The notes under the pieces: model-generated
Database searches by the model: none
Told to the model about the DNA's origin: nothing
Seen by the model: the letters and a program-made list of their open reading frames with translations, nothing else
Translations under genes and position numbers: made by a program
Shown: positions 20,784 through 29,213 of the stretch, one piece after another
Layout of the letters: every line of letters begins with the position of its first letter
Numbering within the stretch: the first letter of the stretch is position 1
IMG/VR virus record: IMGVR_UViG_3300010371_000018
Coordinates: 1-42,699 of that record
DNA from: a virus
Length of the DNA: 42,699 nt
Strand: one strand, 5' to 3'

Positions 20784-21051
20784 TTTAAAGGCAAAAGCAT
20801 TGGCTAAAGAAGCTAATGATACACAAACTCACCAACTAACTGATCAAGAGTTCAATTACCTTAAACTCTTGCAAATGACTTTGCAATTTCATACACATGC
20901 ACAGAAGTTAATCTCCGGCTACCTATACTACCTATGTACTAATAGGCTGGGGTATGCGGTGGGGAGGGACTTACAGTTTGAACTTGACTTTGATAAAGAC
21001 GACAAAATGCTTACTGTTAAACTGTTGCCACCTATAGAAACTGCTGAATAA
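20776..21051 (+). CDS. Hypothetical 91-residue helical protein
   Basis: Helices KALAKEANDTQTHQLTDQEF and KLLQMTLQFHTHAQKLISGY are followed by strands (LQFELDFDKDDKMLTVKLL). Bases encoding LISGYLYYLCTNRLGYAVGR are the first copy of the exact 61-bp direct repeat, so this gene is the likely source of that repeat. Confidence 0.7.
   Translation: MGDLKAKALAKEANDTQTHQLTDQEFNYLKLLQMTLQFHTHAQKLISGYLYYLCTNRLGYAVGRDLQFELDFDKDDKMLTVKLLPPIETAE
20909..20969 (+). repeat. 61-bp direct repeat, copy 1 (inside a gene)
   Basis: 61 bases are identical to 22427-22487, same orientation, 1518 bp apart. This copy is translated as part of the 91-residue protein at 20776-21051. Confidence 0.97.
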
Positions 21052-21191
21052 GGACTTAATTACCTCTATAAATAGCTTGTGATTACTAGCTGGATGTGGT
21101 TAAATGTATACAAGTTTAGTCTACCGTGAAAATAGACTAGCCCACGGCCCGTGTGAAGTACAAATACTGACTGTCAGATTATTAAGTGTAT
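21052..21191. other. Intergenic segment with repeated GTCTACCGTGA
   Basis: No gene seen. The 11-mer GTCTACCGTGA at 21119-21129 recurs at 21222-21232, the latter within the small RNA unit on the other strand. A possible plus promoter (TTGTGA-17-TTAAAT) lies at 21076-21104. Confidence 0.5.
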
Positions 21192-21233
21192 AAATAAAAC
21201 CCCCAAGTATTAGTTGGGGGCGTCTACCGTGAT
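21192..21233 (-). ncRNA. Predicted small RNA, about 42 nt
   Basis: A promoter (21240-21268) points into a start near 21233 and the unit ends in a strong terminator: CCCCCAA/TTGGGGG (21214-21220 with 21200-21206), then TTTTATTTA on the minus strand. There is no coding frame. The predicted 5' end TCACGGTAGAC is perfectly complementary to the plus-strand sequence at 21119-21129, a possible antisense target. Confidence 0.6.
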
Positions 21234-21239
21234 GCCCTT

Positions 21240-21268
21240 ACTATACAGGGGTAGAACGGATAAGTCAA
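21240..21268 (-). promoter_or_regulatory. Small RNA promoter TTGACT-17-TATAGT
   Basis: The minus-strand -35 is at 21263-21268 and the -10 at 21240-21245, with a 17-base spacer. The -35 abuts the GTG start of the plus-strand gene at 21269. The spacer holds TCTACCCCTGT, which recurs at 21693-21703. Confidence 0.7.
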
Positions 21269-21553
21269 GTGGCAAATCACATCGGTGAAACACTCGCGTC
21301 TCTCTCCCTCGATGATCGAGTTCCTGTTCCCAAGCTCAGTGTTAACCAATCGATTATCGATAGGGAAACTTCCCTTTTAAGGGAAAAACTCAATGATCCG
21401 ACCATAGACACTAGGATGATCGCTAAGATCGTACAGAACCTCAGTGAGAAAGACATCAATGACTTCGCAGATTATGCTCTTAGAAAGGCTAGGAACCCTG
21501 GTAGAGCCTTTGTAAAGCTCTGTTACAATGCTATGCAATATAAGTCGTTATAA
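21269..21553 (+). CDS. Hypothetical 94-residue protein
   Basis: It starts at GTG without a clear Shine-Dalgarno. The frame is open and the product well formed: MANHIGETLASLSLDDRVPV, then helical IIDRETSLLREKLNDPTID, ending ARNPGRAFVKLCYNAMQYKS. Function unknown. It lies inside the cassette bounded by the 61-bp repeats. Confidence 0.6.
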   Translation: MANHIGETLASLSLDDRVPVPKLSVNQSIIDRETSLLREKLNDPTIDTRMIAKIVQNLSEKDINDFADYALRKARNPGRAFVKLCYNAMQYKSL

Positions 21554-21554
21554 A

Positions 21555-21659
21555 ATGGTAGTAATAGTAATATTTATCGTCGTGGTGGCCATTGTCATGG
21601 CCATACTTCACCTACCTTGGTACTTGGCCTTAATATTGTGCCTACTTTTTATGGGATAA
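21555..21659 (+). CDS. 34-residue membrane peptide
   Basis: Almost entirely hydrophobic: VVIVIFIVVVAIVMAILHLP, then WYLALILCLLFMG. It may cross the membrane twice or once with a break at Pro. It starts one base after the preceding stop. Confidence 0.5.
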   Translation: MVVIVIFIVVVAIVMAILHLPWYLALILCLLFMG

Positions 21660-21691
21660 CGACGCACATTACTGATTGTACGACTCTAATT

Positions 21692-21759
21692 AACAGGGGT
21701 AGACTACCTATCTAATTCAAGCCCATTACTTGTCAAATCTCTCCCACCCCTGTTATAAT
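21692..21759 (+). promoter_or_regulatory. Promoter TTGTCA-18-TATAAT with inverted-repeat operator
   Basis: The -35 is at 21730-21735 and the extended -10 (TGT-TATAAT) at 21751-21759. AACAGGGGT at 21692-21700 and ACCCCTGTT at 21746-21754 are 9-bp inverted repeats, the second covering the -10, so a repressor loop is possible. Confidence 0.65.
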
Positions 21760-21790
21760 ACTTATTATACAATAATGCTATACTCAGATT

Positions 21791-22429
21791 ATGAAAAACT
21801 TATTAAACAATATTTATTCTTTTGGACTGCAACGAATACTAATTATAGGTGGTATTACTACTATGCTAATACTACTAGGCCTGGGGCCTAGTATGCTGAA
21901 AAACGACCAGAAGATAACAATTGCTACTGCTAGTGATAAAAAACCCCTTCTAGATCCCTCTATGAAGGCCACAGACACAGTTGGTGTGGTTAATGGTGGC
22001 TCAGCAGGGTTCGATCCTTCTACATTTAATATAAAGCCAATTAAACTACCAGATGGATCTATAACGTTTCCCGATTATACGTTGCCACCTACCCCTACAG
22101 CTCCCGCAGCCGCAACTACGATCGACGGACCAGATCCAACTAAATGTGCTGATGCGAAAGCCGCCATGGATGCCATAGATGCGTCACATGCGGATGAGGA
22201 TACACAGTTACAGGCTAGTGTTACAAATTATCAAAATGTGTTGATCAACAACAGCAAAAACTATGCTGCTCGTGGATACGGTCCTACTGCTGACGAGCAA
22301 GCTGCTGACCAACGAGTACAGATAGCCATGCAGACTGCCAATAATACCCTTATGAACAATGTACGAGAGATGAATACCAAGAAAGCACCTTATCAACTTA
22401 TAGTTACCCAAAACTGTTGGAATCAGTAA
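21791..22429 (+). CDS. Membrane-anchored exported protein of 212 residues
   Basis: Residues 14-33 (QRILIIGGITTMLILLGLGP) form an N-terminal signal anchor. A Thr/Pro/Asp-rich linker follows (LPPTPTAPAAATT), then a helical outer domain (about 115-212) with Cys at both ends (TKCADAKAAMDAIDA ... TQNCWNQ) that may be disulphide-linked. It has its own strong promoter and is flanked by the 61-bp repeat, the look of a moron gene. Superinfection exclusion or surface modification is inference only. Confidence 0.75.
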   Translation: MKNLLNNIYSFGLQRILIIGGITTMLILLGLGPSMLKNDQKITIATASDKKPLLDPSMKATDTVGVVNGGSAGFDPSTFNIKPIKLPDGSITFPDYTLPPTPTAPAAATTIDGPDPTKCADAKAAMDAIDASHADEDTQLQASVTNYQNVLINNSKNYAARGYGPTADEQAADQRVQIAMQTANNTLMNNVREMNTKKAPYQLIVTQNCWNQ

Positions 22430-22487
22430 TCTCCGGCTACCTATACTACCTATGTACTAATAGGCTGGGGTATGCGGTGGGGAGGGA
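22427..22487 (+). repeat. 61-bp direct repeat, copy 2 (begins at a stop codon)
   Basis: Identical to 20909-20969. Its first three bases are the TAA stop of the 212-residue gene, and it ends 3 bases before a TATAAT box. It is not in a good coding frame here. Confidence 0.97.
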
Positions 22488-22490
22488 TGA

Positions 22491-22496
22491 TATAAT
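22491..22496 (+). promoter_or_regulatory. -10 box TATAAT (leaderless start)
   Basis: TATAAT lies 7 bases before the ATG of a tiny membrane peptide. No clear -35 at the usual distance; the upstream 61-bp repeat would supply that region. Confidence 0.45.
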
Positions 22497-22503
22497 TAGT
22501 AAT

Positions 22504-22587
22504 ATGGGATTTATTATATTCTTTATATTGTTCTTGTTAGTCTGTGCAATATATGAGGCAGCCAGAGATGAAGGCCATATTAAATAG
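22504..22587 (+). CDS. 27-residue membrane peptide
   Basis: MGFIIFFILFLLVCAIYEAA is a transmembrane helix, followed by a charged tail ending DEGHIK. Its stop is immediately adjacent to the stop of the converging internal virion gene. Confidence 0.5.
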   Translation: MGFIIFFILFLLVCAIYEAARDEGHIK

Positions 22588-24486
22588 TTAGTAAGCCAAT
22601 TGTCCCTGTAATTGATTCAAAACACCACCAGATATACCAGAAGTTTGTTGGTTCTGCATAAGTTGTGGTAATAACCCTATAGCAGCTTCTGGGGAAATAC
22701 CAAGTTGTGCAGCAAGTGCTTGAGCTGCACCTGCTTGCTGCTGTTGATATGTATGAGCGGCTGTACCAGGTATGAGACCACTAATACGACTCAATATTCC
22801 ACCTTCACCTTGAGCGCCACCCGCATTAGCAAATGCACCAGGAATTGCAGATAGTTCACTAGAGACTAGATTCTGTTTTTGTACTTGTGGTGCTAGTTGA
22901 CTCAGTAAAGGAGCGATAGCTGCATCATTGGGAGTAATACCACCACCTATCTGATAATTATCTAGTAGTGTCTGGTAAAGGTGTCCTAGGGTATTCTGCT
23001 CGTTAGGAGATTGCATAACTGAATTCATTGTACCACTTTGCTGCGGTGGTACAGTATCTGCACCAAGATTAGAAGCAGTTGCCGCTGTAACACCAGTAGC
23101 GGGAGCACTCTTAGAAAGCAGTGAACCCATACGTGACAAGGTGCTTAAAATGGTTGGATTATTAGCTCCATGTACTACAGCTCTTCCAGCCATTCCTATA
23201 GGTCCACCTCCACCACTAGTTATACTATGTACTACTTCTGGTACAGAAGGGACAGGTGTAACATCTGCTGTACCGTCGCCATTTATATCCATCTTTTCAC
23301 GAGCCACTGCACGAGGAGTTGCTGTTGCTTTTAGATCTTGCAATGCCTGACCGGATAATTCGTTCATTTGAGCAAACGGCAGTTTAGCGTTTACTAGGTC
23401 CTGATGTGTTTTAGCACTATTAACAGCATCTTCTATGTGTGCCGCCTGTTTCTCACCAAACTGATCTACTAATTGCTGTCTCTCTTCTGGTGAAATAGTA
23501 CGAGCCGTAATAGCTTCATTAACCCCAGGAGATTCAGATAAATTCTGTACATTCTTATAGAGTTTATTTAAGTTCGTATATTGTTCTTTTGCGGCATTAT
23601 AGTCACCTACTCGTCCATTCATCTTCGCATTAGCCATGGTGGCCTGTAAGTCACGTACTTGCCCATTTAAATCTTGTGCAAACTTGTTTGCTTGTAGTGG
23701 ACTGACGTGTGTCGGTAACGAGCCTTCTGGAGTAATAATATCGGCTTTAATAAGTGCCTGTTGTTCTTCTGGTGAAGCAGTTGTAATATCTTTCGAACTG
23801 ATTAGATCAGCCGTTTTGATAGGTTGTCCGGCACCTAAAGCCGCTTCATCTATATTATGAATAAATAGACCACCTTTAGAGGCGTCGGCCATTACTTGTG
23901 GATTTGTGTGGTCTAATCCCCATTCCTGTAATAGCTTTTGATTACCTGCCAGGTTGTTAGAAGACTGCACACTTGGTTTAATACCACCGTAATTATTCTT
24001 GATAGCGGCAGCAGTATCAGCAGCGGCCTTATCAACTGCTGCATTTTCGGCAACTGTTTTAGTGGCATTGGTAATATTGCCAGCTCGATTTGCAAGTACT
24101 TCAGCACCTTTGCCAAGTACCTTGCCAGCGATACCACCAAGAGCCTGCCCTGCACCACCCTCTATAGCACTTTTACCTACGTCATTACCAATATCTTTTC
24201 CTTCTGTAACATTCTCAGCAGCTTTAGCACCACCACCACCAAAGGCTGCACCAAGAATCCCACCAGCAAATGTGCCAATACCAGGTAGTAGAGCGGTACC
24301 TAGTGCGGCACCCCCCGCACCACCAGCCAATGATCCAGCAGTTGGTAAAAGATGTGTTAACCAATTACCATTATGAACTGGTTGAGGTACTGAATTTTGT
24401 GGTGTCTGCTGTTGGGGTGCTATGGCAGCTGTTGCGGCATTAGTTCGCACATTGTTCAGATAGTCATTAAAAGCTTGATCATCCAT
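22588..24486 (-). CDS. Internal virion/ejection protein (Gly-zipper, Ala-rich)
   Basis: The 632-residue product has a Gly/Ala-rich membrane-active stretch at about residues 45-90 (GSLAGGAGGAALGTALLPGI, GTFAGGILGAAFGGGGA). Long Gln/Ala helices, a central soluble region and a Gln-rich tail (LAAQLGISPEAAIGLLPQLM) follow. Podovirus ejection proteins carry such segments to build a channel across the host envelope. It is last in the virion operon and overlaps the 294-residue gene by one base. Role by composition and position. Confidence 0.65.
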   Translation of the reverse strand: MDDQAFNDYLNNVRTNAATAAIAPQQQTPQNSVPQPVHNGNWLTHLLPTAGSLAGGAGGAALGTALLPGIGTFAGGILGAAFGGGGAKAAENVTEGKDIGNDVGKSAIEGGAGQALGGIAGKVLGKGAEVLANRAGNITNATKTVAENAAVDKAAADTAAAIKNNYGGIKPSVQSSNNLAGNQKLLQEWGLDHTNPQVMADASKGGLFIHNIDEAALGAGQPIKTADLISSKDITTASPEEQQALIKADIITPEGSLPTHVSPLQANKFAQDLNGQVRDLQATMANAKMNGRVGDYNAAKEQYTNLNKLYKNVQNLSESPGVNEAITARTISPEERQQLVDQFGEKQAAHIEDAVNSAKTHQDLVNAKLPFAQMNELSGQALQDLKATATPRAVAREKMDINGDGTADVTPVPSVPEVVHSITSGGGGPIGMAGRAVVHGANNPTILSTLSRMGSLLSKSAPATGVTAATASNLGADTVPPQQSGTMNSVMQSPNEQNTLGHLYQTLLDNYQIGGGITPNDAAIAPLLSQLAPQVQKQNLVSSELSAIPGAFANAGGAQGEGGILSRISGLIPGTAAHTYQQQQAGAAQALAAQLGISPEAAIGLLPQLMQNQQTSGISGGVLNQLQGQLAY

Positions 24487-25370
24487 TAGAAGTTCGCTGC
24501 ATATACTGGTACACCACGTTCATCAGTAGCCACCTTATTCATACCTTGACTTTTATAATATGCTTCTTGTTGAGTTTGAGCATTCTGACGTGCTTTTGCT
24601 TGTGCAGCAGCAGCGGCAGCTTCTTGTTTTGCTTGCTCTGCTTGGTTCTGTAGGTTCTGTCCTTTTGTCTGAGAGAGTGCATACGCAGCCTGAGCACCTG
24701 CTAAACTAGCCGCTGCATATTGAGCCTGAGCAGTTGCATATGCCTGGGCTTGCTGACTGTTCATACCACCTTGTTGCTGGGCCAGATTATTGTAGAAGTT
24801 CATCATACTAGCTGCTTGATCACGCTGGTTAGCGGCGTTCTCGTATACTTTCTGGTAGCCACCAAGTGTGTTTTGCTCGCTTTGTACCTGCTGACCGGCA
24901 AACTGGTTAGCACCCGTTTGGGCCGTCTTATAGAGATCAGAAAGGTTGTTTACAACCCCCTGTTGGGCGGCAATGTTATTGTTGATATTTCCAAGTGCTC
25001 CAGCATTAGCCGCAGCAAATCCTCCAGCATTCAGACCAAACTTGGCAGCACCAGTGTTGGCAAAATCCGAGTAAGCAGACAAGGCACCATTTGCCTGATT
25101 CAAGTTGCTACGGGCAGCAGCCATTTGTGCAGGATCGTAACCAAGTTGTCCTAACTGATTCTGTAATCCTACATTGTACTGGTTGCCACCACTACCCTCT
25201 CCGGCCATGTACTTGGTGTAATCTTGTACCTGTTGACCTGCTTGGTTTGCTTGTCCTTGGTATGTACCGTAATCATTCTTAGACTGAGCAGCCTGATTAT
25301 TGTAGTTGGCTAGTTGTTGTTGCCCTTGGGCGGCTGCCTGAGATGCTTGTGCTGCAATGCTAGGAGGCAT
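24486..25370 (-). CDS. Ala/Gln-rich coiled-coil virion protein
   Basis: The 294-residue product is dominated by Ala, Gln, Asn and Gly (SQAAAQGQQQLANYNNQAAQ), with long coiled-coil blocks and a short ordered C-terminus (GMNKVATDERGVPVYAANF). It is paired with the large Gly-zipper protein downstream, as are the internal core proteins of podoviruses. It has AAGGA 7 bases before the ATG and its own promoter and leader hairpin. Confidence 0.65.
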   Translation of the reverse strand: MPPSIAAQASQAAAQGQQQLANYNNQAAQSKNDYGTYQGQANQAGQQVQDYTKYMAGEGSGGNQYNVGLQNQLGQLGYDPAQMAAARSNLNQANGALSAYSDFANTGAAKFGLNAGGFAAANAGALGNINNNIAAQQGVVNNLSDLYKTAQTGANQFAGQQVQSEQNTLGGYQKVYENAANQRDQAASMMNFYNNLAQQQGGMNSQQAQAYATAQAQYAAASLAGAQAAYALSQTKGQNLQNQAEQAKQEAAAAAAQAKARQNAQTQQEAYYKSQGMNKVATDERGVPVYAANF

Positions 25371-25382
25371 ACATTGTCCTTA

Positions 25383-25421
25383 TATTAAAAATAGGCAAAA
25401 TAGCGATAGGGCTATTTTGCC
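25383..25421 (-). promoter_or_regulatory. 5' leader hairpin/terminator of the ejection operon
   Basis: Minus strand GGCAAAATAGC/GCTATTTTGCC (25411-25421 with 25394-25404) is an 11-bp perfect stem with a 6-base loop, followed by TATTTTTAATA. It lies directly after promoter 25434-25462 and just before the ribosome-binding site. Confidence 0.8.
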
Positions 25422-25433
25422 TGATATAGCCCT

Positions 25434-25462
25434 ATTCTACTATGAAAGAACATCATCTACAA
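25434..25462 (-). promoter_or_regulatory. Promoter TTGTAG-17-TAGAAT
   Basis: The minus-strand -35 is at 25457-25462 and the -10 at 25434-25439, lying over the 3' end of the 164-residue gene. It allows separate transcription of the two internal virion genes. Confidence 0.65.
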
Positions 25463-25934
25463 ATACATGCACTGTAATGGTAACATTAGTACCGGTTAAC
25501 AGATTAGAAGATCCACCCGCTGTTTTAAACTTATTGACTATAAAATACACGTTCGTCTGATCTGTTAAGGTATATAAAAAAGCACCGTCATTAACAGTAT
25601 GGCCACCTATCTGCCCTCCGTCCTGAAAATACGTTTGCATAAAGGTAGTTCCAGGAGGTGGAGATGTTAGATTAAATAGTGTTTCTACAGATGGCACATA
25701 CTTATACCCATGTGCAAAAGATGCAACAGTCGTATAAGTGTTTGTAGCCGGACCGACTGGCTCTGGCGGATCAGTGGTAATAATAAGTAGGTAGGACTGA
25801 AACGCTTTAGGATTCTGTGTATCCAGTTTAATAAAAGGATTGCTGGTATTGAGACTTACCTTGCTAGTCGGTGCGTTAGCTACCGCTGTACCTGGTTGAG
25901 TTATAATAATCCCAAAGTCTTGTGCTGCCATCAA
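25440..25934 (-). CDS. Hypothetical virion protein, 164 residues
   Basis: Strand-rich, with few charges (GIIITQPGTAVANAPTSKVS) and an IDN-type rhythm ending NLLTGTNVTITVHVFVDDVL. It is coupled by a 4-base overlap with the 279-residue gene, so both are probably tail or fibre components. Unrecognised. Confidence 0.65.
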   Translation of the reverse strand: MMAAQDFGIIITQPGTAVANAPTSKVSLNTSNPFIKLDTQNPKAFQSYLLIITTDPPEPVGPATNTYTTVASFAHGYKYVPSVETLFNLTSPPPGTTFMQTYFQDGGQIGGHTVNDGAFLYTLTDQTNVYFIVNKFKTAGGSSNLLTGTNVTITVHVFVDDVLS

Positions 25935-26770
25935 TATTGCACCGTTGTTTGAGTTGCAGCAAACATTGGATCGCGAAGTACTACTAATGTAGCTCCTGTA
26001 TCCGTTCCAGTAAACCCAATATAGGAAAGTATGCCATCAGTAAATGTTCGAGGATAGGCCTGAGAATAGTAAGGAGCTGGCACATACTTCCCTGTTGATT
26101 GTTTAACATATCCATATACCCAAGCCGGATATTTCAGATTACTATTGTATTGTACGACAGTGCCAATACCAGTCCCAACATTAGCAGTAGGTACAGTTTT
26201 TTCAGTCTTAACCGCAAGAATAAGTGGTGACTGCGCTCTACTGTGTAATGCAAAATCACGTAGATCAGTACTGTTTATATCCTTTCCTTGTTTAACTACT
26301 TTTATGCCAAAGTTCTTATCATAGGGACGATTAAAAGTATCCCCCGGTGCAAGTATGTAGTCTATATCAGTACTAAGATCTAATTGGAAACAACGTATTT
26401 TTATATTAGATGCAGTAATCCAAAATGCCAGTTGTTGACTAGTAAAGTTTGTCGTATCCAAGTAAAGTTTGGTAGTATCTACCGGAAAAAAGAACCGCTG
26501 AGCCACTGCACTAATGCCACTTGGATCGGGACCGTATGCCCATACACAAGCAAATGGTGGAAACTTTAGGTTATGTGTAACACTAGCAGGGAATGCAGAG
26601 GTTAGTTTCTGTTCAAATGCAATTGGTAAACTGGGCCAGGAACTGTCAAATACCAGGTTACTTCCCTGTGTAGTATTAGCATCGTAACCTGGTTTTGATA
26701 TCTTAAGACCCACTGTAGTAATAGGCGCTAAAGTTTGAGCATTATTGCTGTAAGGGCTTGATAGACTCAT
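25931..26770 (-). CDS. Hypothetical virion protein, 279 residues
   Basis: A beta-rich protein with aromatic strands (SAFPASVTHNLKFPPFACVW and DYILAPGDTFNRPYDKNFGI). No clear ribosome-binding site precedes its ATG. It lies between the nozzle and ejection genes, so a tail-tip or needle role is plausible. Unrecognised. Confidence 0.65.
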   Translation of the reverse strand: MSLSSPYSNNAQTLAPITTVGLKISKPGYDANTTQGSNLVFDSSWPSLPIAFEQKLTSAFPASVTHNLKFPPFACVWAYGPDPSGISAVAQRFFFPVDTTKLYLDTTNFTSQQLAFWITASNIKIRCFQLDLSTDIDYILAPGDTFNRPYDKNFGIKVVKQGKDINSTDLRDFALHSRAQSPLILAVKTEKTVPTANVGTGIGTVVQYNSNLKYPAWVYGYVKQSTGKYVPAPYYSQAYPRTFTDGILSYIGFTGTDTGATLVVLRDPMFAATQTTVQY

Positions 26771-26784
26771 ATAAATATGTTATA

Positions 26785-27105
26785 CTAGAACCCATTTTGG
26801 GCATAACCCATTACCATGCGAGTCAAACCACTGTTGTCCTGAATAGTGGTACTTCCCTGTATATTTTGTTGCCCTGTGTTCTGTCCACTAACAATGTTTG
26901 TTGGACTAATTTGCGCTTGCATCTGTTGAGCATATATAACACTTTCAAGTGACAAATAAGGGATTGTACCAAAAGTATTACTAACTTCTCCAGTCATACT
27001 AGGCTGAATCTGGAAGTTTACATTACCAAATGTGGCCGTATACATTTCATATGGTGCACCACTGGTGTTCTGTCCAAGGTTACTATTATTATTGTCTGGT
27101 TGCAT
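26785..27105 (-). CDS. Hypothetical virion protein, 106 residues
   Basis: Polar and Asn/Gln-rich (MQPDNNNSNLGQNTSGAPYE, then VSGQNTGQQNIQGSTTIQD). It overlaps the nozzle-gene stop by one base. Composition fits a flexible linker or minor tail protein. Confidence 0.6.
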   Translation of the reverse strand: MQPDNNNSNLGQNTSGAPYEMYTATFGNVNFQIQPSMTGEVSNTFGTIPYLSLESVIYAQQMQAQISPTNIVSGQNTGQQNIQGSTTIQDNSGLTRMVMGYAQNGF

Positions 27106-29213
27106 TAACTTCCCTCACGCTGGTCATCCACTCTTACGTCCTCCTCATTGCCCAATGGGTCTATTTCCATATCTATACCTGTAATAGTTGGAACACTGCT
27201 AGGACTACTACACGTACCATAAAAGCCCCATTGCCCTTCGTAAAATCGTCCTGGTTCTACATCTATTACAATACTGGTATCACCAGCAGATGGTGAATAT
27301 GACACATTAGTTATTTGATCAGCAGTTATACGAGTTCCTCTTTCTGTAGCGTACCATACTGTAAGTGTTGCTCCAGTAGGCCACGGCAAGAAATTAACTT
27401 TATATCGAGCAAAATTCTTCTGCTTATATCGTACACCACCGTCATAGATAAGACTCGTCCAGCTAAAGTTACTAGCAGCAGTAGAACTATTGTTTACTCT
27501 ATCTAAGTAGTAAGTAGTTGTTCCCGTTACAGTTCTACGACTAGCAATGTACATGGTGTCCACAAAGTTCTTAATCATACCAATCTGTAGATTGTTAGAA
27601 GCAGAATAGTTGTAAGTACCGTTACTAAGTGCATACGAATACCCAAAACTATTAGGATAAATAAGTTCTACAGCTCCCCAAGAATATACTCCATATTTGA
27701 TGTTTACGTTGGTAGTCTTACTCGGATAACCAATCATTAAAAGATTATTACGGGGAGCCATCATATTAGGGTTTACTATTGTACTATCAGTTGTACCTAG
27801 ATAGTCAGTATTCTGATATGCAATAGGACGTACCTTAATTACTTGTTGACCACCACCCCATGCATATAACGCACCAGCCGCGATAAAGTAGGTAATATTG
27901 TTAAATGTATAGACCGAATATGGGGCACCCATTGGGATCGGTATCTTGAAGTTGTAACTAGCGTTCAAACCATCCCAAAAATATAAAGCACCTTCTTGAT
28001 AGTTGCGTGTAGCACTACTAGAACGCTTTTCAGCTGCAATTACAAGATATTGGTTATTTATACTAAGCCCACATATTTCAAAGCCTGCATCAATCGGAAA
28101 ACGCTCACGTTGCCAGACATTATTACTCGGATTGCTATCATTGGCAAAATTATAGGTACTCAAATACTGACCATTACCGATACAAAGCAGAAATCCGTTA
28201 CCAGTAAATATAGTCGCTGGATGCCATCCATTGTTAGTGGATACCATACGATAGTTAAACAAGATCATGTCTGCTGTGCTAAGATCAGATGCCGTTAGTG
28301 TGCGTATTTTGGTATCTGCTACTGTGCTCGTTACATGCCAATGATATGCCGCACTAAGACCAGATTGAATGGCACCAGTAAATGATCGTATACCAGGAGC
28401 TGGGAAAATAAACTCATTGTAACCGGTAGTCAAACTTGCATGACTAATCGTAATCGCCGCAAGAGAACGATTAAATCCATCATGTAATGTTAATGTGACA
28501 TTTCCAGTACCTACTGTATCTACATAGATAGCAATTGAGTAAAACGGTTCAAGGTCTGGTGCAAATGGACACTTTCCTGTTAAGACCGTTTCTGCCGGTA
28601 TAGAAGTCGGAGTCGTGTATGTTAAAGTCGTAGTGTTCGTAGTCACCTGACTCGTTGCAGTTACCCCTGTAGTAGTTGCGAGGGTTAACATGTTATTTCT
28701 AGCTGATCCGGTATAACTTGTAGTGGTTGGATCATAGAGATTTACGACACCATTAGCGCTACTGGCTGATTTACCAAACCAACCATCTTTAAGGGCTGGA
28801 CTACTAGATAGTGGACCATAGAGACTTACTGACTGTTGTCCAGTAATATATAAGAAATCGGATAACTGGTTATAAACAAGACCAGTACCGCTTGTTTCGG
28901 TAGTCGTAGCTACCTTCGTTAAGACATCACTAGTATCTAGTTTATAAAGATTGCCTTGGTCACCTATAAGCCACCTATTACCAGTAGGGTCTTGCACCAT
29001 TTCAACTGGAAGATCTACTAATACCGCTGATGCACCAGAAACGGCTGTTAGACCAGGAAGTACCGACATTTGGCTTGCCTTACTACGGAAATCTAACGCT
29101 TCAGATTGATAAAAGCCCCCTGCCACCCCGTTTTTAAAATCAATAGATTCTCCGCCTTCAAAGGAAGACATATTGATGTTTAACTTGCCAGAATCTCGTG
29201 GACCTTTTGCCAT
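27105..29213 (-). CDS. Tail nozzle / stopper-like beta-propeller protein
   Basis: The 702-residue product repeats blades of the kind GNRWLIGDQGNLYKLDTSDV, SDFLYITGQQSVSLYGPL, ATIFTGNGFLLCIGNGQYLS and GALYFWDGLNASYNFKIP. This is the pattern of podovirus tail-hub/nozzle proteins such as P22 gp10. The C-terminus is strand-rich and ends charged (NEEDVRVDDQREGS). The start overlaps the preceding tiny gene by one base. Role by repeat pattern, size and place after the connector gene. Confidence 0.72.
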   Translation of the reverse strand: MAKGPRDSGKLNINMSSFEGGESIDFKNGVAGGFYQSEALDFRSKASQMSVLPGLTAVSGASAVLVDLPVEMVQDPTGNRWLIGDQGNLYKLDTSDVLTKVATTTETSGTGLVYNQLSDFLYITGQQSVSLYGPLSSSPALKDGWFGKSASSANGVVNLYDPTTTSYTGSARNNMLTLATTTGVTATSQVTTNTTTLTYTTPTSIPAETVLTGKCPFAPDLEPFYSIAIYVDTVGTGNVTLTLHDGFNRSLAAITISHASLTTGYNEFIFPAPGIRSFTGAIQSGLSAAYHWHVTSTVADTKIRTLTASDLSTADMILFNYRMVSTNNGWHPATIFTGNGFLLCIGNGQYLSTYNFANDSNPSNNVWQRERFPIDAGFEICGLSINNQYLVIAAEKRSSSATRNYQEGALYFWDGLNASYNFKIPIPMGAPYSVYTFNNITYFIAAGALYAWGGGQQVIKVRPIAYQNTDYLGTTDSTIVNPNMMAPRNNLLMIGYPSKTTNVNIKYGVYSWGAVELIYPNSFGYSYALSNGTYNYSASNNLQIGMIKNFVDTMYIASRRTVTGTTTYYLDRVNNSSTAASNFSWTSLIYDGGVRYKQKNFARYKVNFLPWPTGATLTVWYATERGTRITADQITNVSYSPSAGDTSIVIDVEPGRFYEGQWGFYGTCSSPSSVPTITGIDMEIDPLGNEEDVRVDDQREGS

